64,000 nucleotides of DNA from a bacterium. Its GTDB lineage: Bacteria > UBP6 > JAFGXH01. The stretch lies in NCBI GenBank assembly GCA_027064085.1, contig JAMOQH010000141.1, forward strand, positions 23,429 through 87,428, read 5' to 3'. The first letter of the stretch is position 1, and the number at the start of each line of letters is the position of its first letter. The notes under the pieces are model-generated. The model had not been told where the DNA came from, did not search any database, and saw only the letters and a list, made by a program, of their open reading frames with translations. Both the position numbers and the translations under genes were made by a program. Below, in pieces: positions 44,296 to 53,310 of the stretch.

Positions 44296-47200
44296 CTAAA
44301 CTAATATCCTTTATTTTTATACGGCTTGATACATCTTCACCTGTTAAATAACTATTCAAAATATAAACAAATTTTGACATATCTTTCTTACGCTCTTTAT
44401 CATCCTCAGAAGATAACTCAAAATTAAATCTTGATTTACTTTCATGACCATTTTCCATAAAAACTCTATCTATTTCTATAATTTTTTTAGCAATTTTAAG
44501 AATTCTTGGAGTTCCAGCTTTGAATAAATCATTGTCCTGCCCTCTTAACATTAGTAGACCAAAAAGGAGTTCATTGTTATTTCTAAAAGGAACAGATAGC
44601 ATTCCTATTTTATATTTATCATTCATAATATCTTTATTTTTTTTAATATCAGCAGGTAGCCGTTTATATCTCTCTTCTATTATGCCCAATAAGATATGAA
44701 TATAGTTAGAATCTAAATTATTTAAAGAATGAATAAATTCTTCATTGCCCCATATACCCATTGCTAATGCCCCTAATGGTCTATTTAAGCGATTAAAACT
44801 TTTAAGATTTTGCTTGTCATTATATAAAAATAAAACTTGTTTCATTACTTCTTTCAATAATTTTTTATTCTTTAATTTCGAAGCAAATAAATATCCAATT
44901 TGTAAGTAAGCATGTCTTTGAATATCTCCGTTATTACTCTTAATGTCTCCAAGGATATTATCAATAATATATTCAGGACAAAAATCTCCTAAATAATTTA
45001 AAAGATATTCTGTATTCTGGTTTTTGAGTAATTTAGGAACAATAATATTATTAATATTATTAATACTTTTTTTATTTAATTTTTCAAATGAAGTTTGTAA
45101 TATTTTTTTCAACTCTATTTCAATATATTTACTTTTTAAATTAATTAATGATACCGAATATTTATTCACTAAATTTAGAAAATAAAAACCATCAGGATTT
45201 ATTTTTCCAATTTTAACCCAAATTGTATCCCCTTCTACGATATTATATTCTTTACCTTTATCATAAAGAAATCCCTTTTCATAGATACCAATATCGACCA
45301 TGTAACCATTCCACTTAACTTCATTCACAACACCAGTAAAAAGATATCCTTCTTTTAATTCATTAAAATCACTAATTGTAGTAAATTCATTTTCTTTTAT
45401 TTTTAAAATCTCAGAATAAATAATATCTCCAGCTAAATAATTATCAGTTTCTGAAGTATACATATACGAATCAACTCCATACCCATTATCTATAAATAAT
45501 CCATTTTTAATAATATTTACAATTTCTCCTTTAAATATCATTCCCTTCTTTAAATCTGCTATACTTGTAACCCTGCTTAAAAACTTTTCATCATTAAAAT
45601 AATTCTCAAAATCATCAATCATATTGACAATATTATCAATAATAGGCTCAGGATTAATCTTAGCCGGCATTTGAGGTCTTTCATTTTTAATACTTGCAGC
45701 CTGTTGCTTTTTACCTTCATCACCTCTTTTCCATTTCACTTCAAGTTCTTTAAATGGAGGATTTTCAATTTTATAAGGTAAAATAATTAATCTAAAAGCT
45801 CCCTCTCCATACACATACTCAACTTTCATTTTAATATCCATTGGTTTGGATAAAGGAAAGTGAGATGATTCTAAAATAGCCTCAAAGGCCATATCTTTAT
45901 CACTATTCTCATCCCTACTTAATGGAAATGCTATGAACTCCTGATTTGCAGGAAGTACCAAAACCTTTTTTATATCCTCAGAAATTTTTTCACCAGGTGA
46001 AACAAGCCTTCCTTCTGATAATTGTATTTTATCTCTTTGTGTTTTAAGCCATAATTCTGGCACCCAGTCTTTATAAGTTTTTAATCCATTATCAAATCTA
46101 TTTAAATAAGACTCAGCCCCCTTTGCTATTAAATCAATATCTCTATATAAAGATATTATTTTTTTTGATTGTATAGTGTTTTTTATTTTATTTAAAGATA
46201 ATAAATGCCCTACTATAACAAACTTTATCTCCTTAACCTTTATTGATGCTTTTATCTTATTAGGTTTTAATTCCATAGATAACTTACGATACTTATCATT
46301 AAAAAATTTTATCCATTTATTAACAATTTCTTTTATAATATTTGAATCATAGTTAATTTTAATCCATTCGGTTTCATCTTTATTTATAGGGATATAAATT
46401 TCCTTTTTATTTAGAATTAACTCTTCACATTTACCCGTATTTAATATAAAATCAACAATTTTTTTCTTATCTTTAAGGTTTCCAAATTTTTCTTTAATAT
46501 ATAAAAATAAATATCTCCTTTGAAATTCGATAAAGGATAGCTCCCCTAATCCTGAAACTTCAATAAAAAGAGGTCTTCTTTCCCAGTATATTCCCTTAGA
46601 ATTTGAATAGTTTTCTAATTTTTCATCATAATGAGCAATCAAACATGAAAATGTTAATTCTGTGGCATCTGTATCTAAAACGATTACAGCATTTCCTTCC
46701 CTTATACCACTCTTTTTAAAATCCTCTAAAGTCTGCCAACCCAAAAGGGTCGAAACACTTCTCCATGGAAAAGAAATTTTACCAAATAAAGTTGATATTG
46801 AAGAACGCATTTCTATTTGATTAAATTCATCCATATTATCGGGAAAAGCAATTGCTAAATTTGAGAAACTACTAATATTAGAGTTTATTTTTATTTTATC
46901 TAAAACTCTATACAACATTTCAGGAATTTCTCTGTGATTTTGTTTTTTTTCACTCCAAAAACCATTAATAGATATAATATCACCAAAAAATGGATTTAAT
47001 ATTCTATTTTTTTTACCAACAAGATAATCAAAATCTTCACCTAAGGATAATTTTACAGAATAAAGATAGCTATCTAGTTTAACTATATTATTTTCATAAA
47101 TAATACCTGGGGATATCAATGAAAAATTAGCTCCAATATTTCCAGAAACATCTTTTTTTATCATTTTTTTTATTATTGGTTTTGTTAGATTAAAATCTTT

Positions 47201-48412
47201 TTTTATATCATTAATAATTAAAGAAATAAGAGCATCAATATTATCCAAAGAAACTTTTTTCGTTATGGTTTTAGTTTTTTTATTATTTTCAAATATATTT
47301 GAACTAAAAATAACTTTATTGTCAAAATCAATATCAAAATTAAAATTAAAATTAATGATTTTTCTATTTTTGCTACTATATTTAATAGTTTTATTATTAA
47401 TAAACTCTTCAATTATAATCATAAGTGACGAATTAATACTACCTACCTGCAATTTATATATTTTATTTCCTAAAATATATAAATTTTTTCTTTGTATACT
47501 ATCATCAATATTTCCATATAAAATTATTCCAGCATTTTTAGTTTTAAAGCCAGGCTCAACTTTACAAAATTCATCAAATAAAATAATTTCATTAAAACTT
47601 CTTAATTCAGTAATAATTCTCCAAGTAATTAAAGATGTAAATCTATTTATACCATTATTCCATAATAATGCAATTTCCTCATCATAATGCCTTAACCAAT
47701 GAACCGCTCTCCAGATACGATTATATTTCTTATCAGAAAGTAAAACATTATTTGGCTTAATTTCAATTGCTCTTTCAATATTAGACAACTTACTATCAGG
47801 CAATGTTTTCAATAATTTTAAAGTATCTTTGAGTATTTTAATATCCTGCTGATTTGTCGATGGAAGCCAATTGATTCGATTAGATAAAAAAGTCTTAAAA
47901 TCTTTTATAAATCTAACAACAACACGATTTTCAAGTATATCATAAGAAGAATTTCTTTTAACTGTCATTACTTTTTGTTTTGCACCAATTTTTTCTCTTA
48001 ACTTTCTTCCAGGTTGTTTTGAAAGCCATGTCATACAACGAGTATCCATTTCTTTTGCTTTGTGTATAGGTAATATCAAATGCTCTCTTAATATTTTTCT
48101 TCTTGGATTACTAATTATATACTCCAAAGCTTTAAAACATTTTTCACAGGTTCTATAAATATTATCTTCAGGAATAATATCAATTTTTTTATGTTCTTGA
48201 TTCAGTACATCAAGAATATTTATCAATGATTGATTCATTGATTTACCTGTTATCGGGTCATATCTAGAGGCATCAATAAAAAAATGTGATATCTCAAGCA
48301 TTAATCTCCAATACTCAAAGGCATGAAAATTATTTTTTATAAACTCAGAAGATTCTATATCATATTTATCAGGAGGATTTTCATCCCATGGTTTTTTTAA
48401 ATATTCATTCAT
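44288..48412 (-). CDS. Large DUF2357 (McrC-like) protein with S1-type OB folds
   Basis: A 1374-residue protein. Near residues 150-170 it has VKRNSSYDILENRVVVRFIKDF, the conserved RNxS-xxxENRxV segment of DUF2357 proteins, which pair with McrB-type GTPases/AAA+ proteins. Two S1-type OB folds follow at about 950 and 1016 (KGMIFKGEIVNIIKNGLFIDNG and EGYLFTGVVNEVKWNGYMVDIG), implying RNA or single-strand binding, and a helical HEAT-like tail from about 1150. The start at 48412 was chosen over an in-frame ATG 12 codons upstream that overlaps the AAA+ gene. It follows the McrB-like gene by 4 nt, as expected for a McrBC-type pair. Confidence 0.72.
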   Translation of the reverse strand: MNEYLKKPWDENPPDKYDIESSEFIKNNFHAFEYWRLMLEISHFFIDASRYDPITGKSMNQSLINILDVLNQEHKKIDIIPEDNIYRTCEKCFKALEYIISNPRRKILREHLILPIHKAKEMDTRCMTWLSKQPGRKLREKIGAKQKVMTVKRNSSYDILENRVVVRFIKDFKTFLSNRINWLPSTNQQDIKILKDTLKLLKTLPDSKLSNIERAIEIKPNNVLLSDKKYNRIWRAVHWLRHYDEEIALLWNNGINRFTSLITWRIITELRSFNEIILFDEFCKVEPGFKTKNAGIILYGNIDDSIQRKNLYILGNKIYKLQVGSINSSLMIIIEEFINNKTIKYSSKNRKIINFNFNFDIDFDNKVIFSSNIFENNKKTKTITKKVSLDNIDALISLIINDIKKDFNLTKPIIKKMIKKDVSGNIGANFSLISPGIIYENNIVKLDSYLYSVKLSLGEDFDYLVGKKNRILNPFFGDIISINGFWSEKKQNHREIPEMLYRVLDKIKINSNISSFSNLAIAFPDNMDEFNQIEMRSSISTLFGKISFPWRSVSTLLGWQTLEDFKKSGIREGNAVIVLDTDATELTFSCLIAHYDEKLENYSNSKGIYWERRPLFIEVSGLGELSFIEFQRRYLFLYIKEKFGNLKDKKKIVDFILNTGKCEELILNKKEIYIPINKDETEWIKINYDSNIIKEIVNKWIKFFNDKYRKLSMELKPNKIKASIKVKEIKFVIVGHLLSLNKIKNTIQSKKIISLYRDIDLIAKGAESYLNRFDNGLKTYKDWVPELWLKTQRDKIQLSEGRLVSPGEKISEDIKKVLVLPANQEFIAFPLSRDENSDKDMAFEAILESSHFPLSKPMDIKMKVEYVYGEGAFRLIILPYKIENPPFKELEVKWKRGDEGKKQQAASIKNERPQMPAKINPEPIIDNIVNMIDDFENYFNDEKFLSRVTSIADLKKGMIFKGEIVNIIKNGLFIDNGYGVDSYMYTSETDNYLAGDIIYSEILKIKENEFTTISDFNELKEGYLFTGVVNEVKWNGYMVDIGIYEKGFLYDKGKEYNIVEGDTIWVKIGKINPDGFYFLNLVNKYSVSLINLKSKYIEIELKKILQTSFEKLNKKSINNINNIIVPKLLKNQNTEYLLNYLGDFCPEYIIDNILGDIKSNNGDIQRHAYLQIGYLFASKLKNKKLLKEVMKQVLFLYNDKQNLKSFNRLNRPLGALAMGIWGNEEFIHSLNNLDSNYIHILLGIIEERYKRLPADIKKNKDIMNDKYKIGMLSVPFRNNNELLFGLLMLRGQDNDLFKAGTPRILKIAKKIIEIDRVFMENGHESKSRFNFELSSEDDKERKKDMSKFVYILNSYLTGEDVSSRIKIKDISLDD

Positions 48413-48416
48413 AATA

Positions 48417-51104
48417 TTACTCTTTCTTATTTTTTTTAGAATTATCACTACTCACGATATCTTTGCCTCTCTCTTCGATTTCATCCTCTAAATTTTCTAG
48501 ATATTCAGCTGTATTCCAATTAAAAACACCGTATCCCTTTGTTGAGGCCATTTTATAATCTTTGGATAAAGCCTCTGCATGTTTACTTATTATTCTAGCT
48601 ATTGGTTCTATACACTCTTTCTTTGTATCTCCCTCAGTTTCTATTCCTCTTAGTTTAGGCATAATTTTTTGAACAATTTGGTCTTCGAAAGCTCTTTGAC
48701 AAGCAAAATCATATTTTTGCTGATTTTTCTTATCTTTAAGTTCTCCATCTTCTTTAGTTAATTCACAAACATCAGGATGATTTGCAATATAATTTTCAAT
48801 TCCTTGATAAACCCTATGTCCAATTGCTCTTCCTGCAAATCTTATTTTATCATTTATATCCTCCACTATCTTTTTAAATTTTGCTCTCTTTTCTTTTGGT
48901 AATGTTTCTACTGAACGCCCCCATGATCTCCATGTTTCAAACTTAAATACTCCTGATTTTCCAGCCATTTTCAAAGTATTTCTTTGATGAAATTTTCTTG
49001 GACTAGGAAATGAAATAACATTACTTCTATCTATTGCCTTATCTGATAATGTCATTGTTGATTCATCTTCATTCATTGTTCCAACATATAAAATATTCCT
49101 TCCAAGATTTAAAGAATATTTTTCACCAGAGCCTAAATCTATATCTATTTCAACAGATTGCTGTCCTCTTCTTAACTCTAATTTACTGAGTAAATCACTA
49201 AAGTACTGCTCTATTTTTGCCAAGTTCATTTCATCTAAAAGAACAAGTAATATTCCATCATTAAATCCATTACCTTCAGATGAATCTCTTTGACTTTGTG
49301 CCATAGCACGAAGTAATTGCTTGGGATTAAATTTTTGCTCCATATAGTTAAAAAATCCAAACATATCCTGTGAACTATCCCAATTCGGTTGTACTGCTAT
49401 AGGAGCAAATTGTATACCTCCAAATCTTGAATATAATCGAGGAAGCTCTGATTTACCTGTTCCACTAACTCCAGCCAAAACAGTTAATGGTGACCATTCT
49501 GATATTTTTAAAGATGTATGAAATGCCTTTACTAATCGCTCATTAAACTTAAACCCAGATTCTTCCATTTTTTTAAATATATTATTCAACCAATCAATTT
49601 CATTCTCTTCTCTATAAGAATTTTTACGAATATCTACAAAATCCTTTAATGGCTCTTTAATAACTCCAATTCTTGCTTCACGAGTTGCAGAAGGAGATTC
49701 TGTATATTTCTTTAAATCATTTTCAAGTTCTGCTACATCTTTTTTATATTTTTCTAATCTAATTTTACTAATCTTTAATTGCTCTCTTAAGCCTTCTAGT
49801 TCTATTACAGACTTAATACTTCTACTATTTTCAATTTCTAAGCTTGAAATTTTTTCAAGTAATCCTCTTATTTTTTCATCATCATTATTTTTTTGCTCTT
49901 TTAAAAAATCTAATTCTTTAATTTCTTTAATAGATGGTCTATTAAACAATTCTTCTTTAAGTCTTTCTATTTTCTTTTCTTTACTTCTTAAATCTCGCAA
50001 AATCTCATTTGGTTCTTTATTTTCAAGTTTAACTTTTAATTCTTCAAAACTTTCAATTTTTTCATTTAAATCAATAAGACTATCTTTATAAGACTCTATC
50101 GTTTGAATTTTAGCATCCAATTCAATTTTTAAATTATCTAACTCTGCCTCAAATTTATTTTCGAGATGTTCTCTAATTTCTTCTTTTTTACTTTCTATCT
50201 CTCCTTGCTCATAATCAAGTTCTCTTCTCTGGATATTTATTCTATTTTCTTTTTCTTGATACTTGACTTGTAACTCTTCTTCATACTTTACAAATTTCTT
50301 TTTTTCTTCTTTAAATTTATCATATTCCATCTTAAGATCAGCTTTTTCTTTTTCTATTTCTTTTATTAATTCCCTTCTTTCCTTTTCAAAAGAAAGAAAA
50401 AATGCTTTTCTGTCATTTTCACGAATATTATCCAATTCTTTTAATTGCTTAGTTCTTGTTTCATTCAATTCTTTAATTAAATTTTCTTTTTGTTTATTTA
50501 AGTCATTTAATTCACTTTTTAGGCTTAAAGTTGCCTTCTCATTTTCCTTTACAAACCCTTCTTTTGCATCATTTTCTTTGATTAAAATAATTCTTTCTCT
50601 ATCAATTAAAAATTTCTCTTTTTTCTGTAAACGTTTCTCTCTTTCTAACAAATCTTTATCCAAAACTTTTAATTCTTTATTTTTATCACTAATTTTTAAT
50701 TCTAAGTTTTTTAATTTTTCCTTATATCCCTCCTGCTCCCGTTCCATAAACTCTTTATTTTCTTTTTTAATATTTAATAATTCTATTCTGATTTCTCTTT
50801 TCTTATTCAATAAGTCATTTTCAAGGTCCTCAATTTCTTTGTTAAGTAAAATAGTTTTTTGATTAAATTGTTCCAAAGCTTCTTTCTTAAATCCTTCTTT
50901 TGCATTTAACTCTCTTTTTCGAATTTCAAATTCTCTATTTTTTAAAATATTATTCTGATTTATAATTTTTTTCATATCTTCTTTTAATTTTTTTTCTTTT
51001 TCCAATAAATTATTTTTAAATTTATTCAATTTATTTTCTTGCTCATCAAGCTCTTTTGCTCTTTTTTCTAATTCTTTTTCTGTATCCTTATCAAACATAG
51101 CCAT
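48417..51104 (-). CDS. McrB-like AAA+ ATPase with long N-terminal coiled coil
   Basis: An 895-residue protein. Residues 1-470 are an almost uninterrupted coiled coil rich in E, K and L. The C-terminal part is a McrB-type AAA+ domain with Walker A GVSGTGKSEL (about 542-551), Walker B LLVLLDEMNLAKIEQYFSDLLSKLE, sensor 1 VGTMNEDESTMTLSDKAIDRS and a distinctive PNWDSSQDMFGFFNYME segment. McrB relatives use NTP hydrolysis to drive an associated nuclease; here the partner is probably the adjacent DUF2357 protein. GGGGAGAG precedes the ATG, overlapping the end of the upstream gene. The coiled coil may measure distance or form a hetero-oligomer, as in SMC-like defence proteins. Confidence 0.88.
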   Translation of the reverse strand: MAMFDKDTEKELEKRAKELDEQENKLNKFKNNLLEKEKKLKEDMKKIINQNNILKNREFEIRKRELNAKEGFKKEALEQFNQKTILLNKEIEDLENDLLNKKREIRIELLNIKKENKEFMEREQEGYKEKLKNLELKISDKNKELKVLDKDLLEREKRLQKKEKFLIDRERIILIKENDAKEGFVKENEKATLSLKSELNDLNKQKENLIKELNETRTKQLKELDNIRENDRKAFFLSFEKERRELIKEIEKEKADLKMEYDKFKEEKKKFVKYEEELQVKYQEKENRINIQRRELDYEQGEIESKKEEIREHLENKFEAELDNLKIELDAKIQTIESYKDSLIDLNEKIESFEELKVKLENKEPNEILRDLRSKEKKIERLKEELFNRPSIKEIKELDFLKEQKNNDDEKIRGLLEKISSLEIENSRSIKSVIELEGLREQLKISKIRLEKYKKDVAELENDLKKYTESPSATREARIGVIKEPLKDFVDIRKNSYREENEIDWLNNIFKKMEESGFKFNERLVKAFHTSLKISEWSPLTVLAGVSGTGKSELPRLYSRFGGIQFAPIAVQPNWDSSQDMFGFFNYMEQKFNPKQLLRAMAQSQRDSSEGNGFNDGILLVLLDEMNLAKIEQYFSDLLSKLELRRGQQSVEIDIDLGSGEKYSLNLGRNILYVGTMNEDESTMTLSDKAIDRSNVISFPSPRKFHQRNTLKMAGKSGVFKFETWRSWGRSVETLPKEKRAKFKKIVEDINDKIRFAGRAIGHRVYQGIENYIANHPDVCELTKEDGELKDKKNQQKYDFACQRAFEDQIVQKIMPKLRGIETEGDTKKECIEPIARIISKHAEALSKDYKMASTKGYGVFNWNTAEYLENLEDEIEERGKDIVSSDNSKKNKKE

Positions 51105-51105
51105 C

Positions 51106-53310
51106 TTACTCTCCCCTTAAATTATTAAATAAAAATTTATTCATATTTTTAGTCTTTATATATATTTTTTTTATATAATCAGATGTAAATTCTTTTTTAT
51201 TTTTACTTGCATGTGTAATTTCCTGACGAATATCTTGCTGTAATTCAACTATAAACTCAAAAAAATCAGGGAATTTTTTAGCGAATTCTATTAGCGGATG
51301 TTTTTCATTATATGAAGCCACCATTAAACTATATAAAACTTTTGCATTCAAAGTTGAATTATTTTTTATTTTATTAATATTTATATGTGTTAAACTCTTT
51401 AAAAGCCCTTTTTCTTTAACATTAAAGCCTAATTTCTTTGCTAATTCACTAAAAATAATAGAATTTAAATCATCATTTTTAGAAAACTTAAACTTTCTAA
51501 AATCATCTATAATAAAACTTTCATTAATTATCTCAAAAATAGACTCAAAAACTTTAGTAAAAGAGGTTGCAACTTTATTGACTTCATACTTATTATAATC
51601 TGATTTCACATATTTTGAATATGAGTAAAACAGTTTACTAATTTCACTATAATACTTTTCATAATCTACAATATTATCTCCAAATTCATTTTTAACATCA
51701 ATGTTTGCCTCTGTTTCAATCATGGAACTAGCCTTATTTAGTTCTTTTTGTAATTTAAAGTCAACTTTTATCTTTACTTTATTGTTCTCAAGATTTTTCA
51801 AAAGAATTGAAATTAAATTATAGGTAAAACCTATATACTTCTTATAATTTTCTAATAAAATATTTGTTCTATCCCTTCTTTTTTTATCCTTTCCGCCGTG
51901 TTGGCTTGCATTTCTTAATTCTTCAATTTCAAAAAATATTTCAAGTATATTTGGTTCTTTTTTCACAATATTAAACAAAGGATGATCAGGATTATTTTTT
52001 ACCGTAAATAAACTTATAAGTAACCTAGCTTTAATTTTTCCTGAATTATAATTCGCTACTGACTTCAATTGTCCAAATGGTATATTAATATACTTAGATA
52101 TAATATTTTCATTATTTCCTATTAAATTTTGCAAAAATATTTTTATACATTCTCTATTTCCTAATTTATCATTCTTAACCAAACCTATATTTTTAAAACT
52201 GTCTTTAGTTGGAAATTGCTCGGATATTTCACTAAAAAGTAATTCTATTACCAAATGAATATTATTTGATAAAGAGTTTAGAGTATTTTTTTCTATGTTT
52301 CGGCCTTGAATTTCCAATGAAACCTCATTTAACTTTAGTTTCATCAATAAATTAAATAAATCCTCATATTTTAAAATATTATCTCCAAATTGCATTATTA
52401 TTTGATTGCTCAAATCTTTATTTTGTCTTTTCAAAAGATTCACAATATTCTCTGTTGAATCAGAAACTTCTTCTTTAATAAATCCTGATATAAATTTATT
52501 TAACCCATAATCACTCTTAGAAACCTTGGTAATTATTTTTCTAAATTTAAAATCATTCTCCAAACCAAAAGGGTCGTAAACATTCCATGATTTTCCATTT
52601 GATATCTCTTTAGGGAAATATATCCATGCAGTCAACCAATAAGCTCCAATAGGCTTCTCATTAATTAATGAGATATTCTTATATAAATCATATATTTTAT
52701 CATGCTTATATTCTGAAAAACTTGAAGAATTTAACTTTGAATTTAATTTTTTATGATTCTTTGTTATTCTACTTACTTCATCCATATTAGGAGGATTAAC
52801 ATCTATATTTTTAAATATCTCAATAAAATGAATTGATTTTTTATTATTATTTGAAATATTTAACTTTTTATCAACTATTTTTTTTATATTATCCTTAAAA
52901 TCAATAATAAACCTATCCCAAAATTCTCCTGTAAAAGCATCCTGAAAAATATAAGCTGAAATCATTTCCCCTCTATCATTAATTTCACCATTAAGAACAT
53001 CGTTTCCTTTTTTAGTAATATAATGATTTTCATCTATATATTCACTATTTAATAATTCTTCAAAAATTTTAGCAGTTAAATCAATTTCAATTCCAATATA
53101 ATCAGCCACCTTTTTTGTCGATAAAAAACCAATCTTTATGAGTCCAAGCACAGCCTTTTGTAAAATATTTATTTTTCTTGGCCTAGGTTGAGGAGCCAAT
53201 ACTTTATACACATAACATGGCCATGCAAATAATTTTCTTTCCCCCCATTCATAAGGCTGATTTTGAGGTTTAAAGTAAAGTATCTCTGTTTTATCTTTAT
53301 CAAATTCCAC
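51106..53310 (-). CDS. Winged-helix protein with two tandem HEPN-like repeats
   Basis: A 734-residue protein starting at a GTG that shares one base with the helicase stop. Residues 48-110 look like a winged helix (KAVLGLIKIGFLSTKKVADYIG). The rest carries two copies of a helical domain: HPL at residue 443 then Arg466-x4-His471 (LRNASQHGGKDKK), and HPL at 671 then Arg695-x4-His700 (IRQEITHASKNKK). Arg-x4-6-His with a polar residue after Arg is the signature of HEPN ribonuclease domains, and the spacing from HPL to the Arg is 23 and 24 residues. I propose a single-chain double-HEPN RNase, by analogy with HEPN dimers such as Cas13 or Csm6. No named family is recognised. Confidence 0.6.
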   Translation of the reverse strand: MEFDKDKTEILYFKPQNQPYEWGERKLFAWPCYVYKVLAPQPRPRKINILQKAVLGLIKIGFLSTKKVADYIGIEIDLTAKIFEELLNSEYIDENHYITKKGNDVLNGEINDRGEMISAYIFQDAFTGEFWDRFIIDFKDNIKKIVDKKLNISNNNKKSIHFIEIFKNIDVNPPNMDEVSRITKNHKKLNSKLNSSSFSEYKHDKIYDLYKNISLINEKPIGAYWLTAWIYFPKEISNGKSWNVYDPFGLENDFKFRKIITKVSKSDYGLNKFISGFIKEEVSDSTENIVNLLKRQNKDLSNQIIMQFGDNILKYEDLFNLLMKLKLNEVSLEIQGRNIEKNTLNSLSNNIHLVIELLFSEISEQFPTKDSFKNIGLVKNDKLGNRECIKIFLQNLIGNNENIISKYINIPFGQLKSVANYNSGKIKARLLISLFTVKNNPDHPLFNIVKKEPNILEIFFEIEELRNASQHGGKDKKRRDRTNILLENYKKYIGFTYNLISILLKNLENNKVKIKVDFKLQKELNKASSMIETEANIDVKNEFGDNIVDYEKYYSEISKLFYSYSKYVKSDYNKYEVNKVATSFTKVFESIFEIINESFIIDDFRKFKFSKNDDLNSIIFSELAKKLGFNVKEKGLLKSLTHININKIKNNSTLNAKVLYSLMVASYNEKHPLIEFAKKFPDFFEFIVELQQDIRQEITHASKNKKEFTSDYIKKIYIKTKNMNKFLFNNLRGE

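Noticed and set aside
50263-50862. Plus-strand open frame of 199 codons opposite the McrB-like gene
   Set aside because: Same effect: the Phe/Ser-rich complement of a Glu/Lys coiled coil; no homology signal or context.
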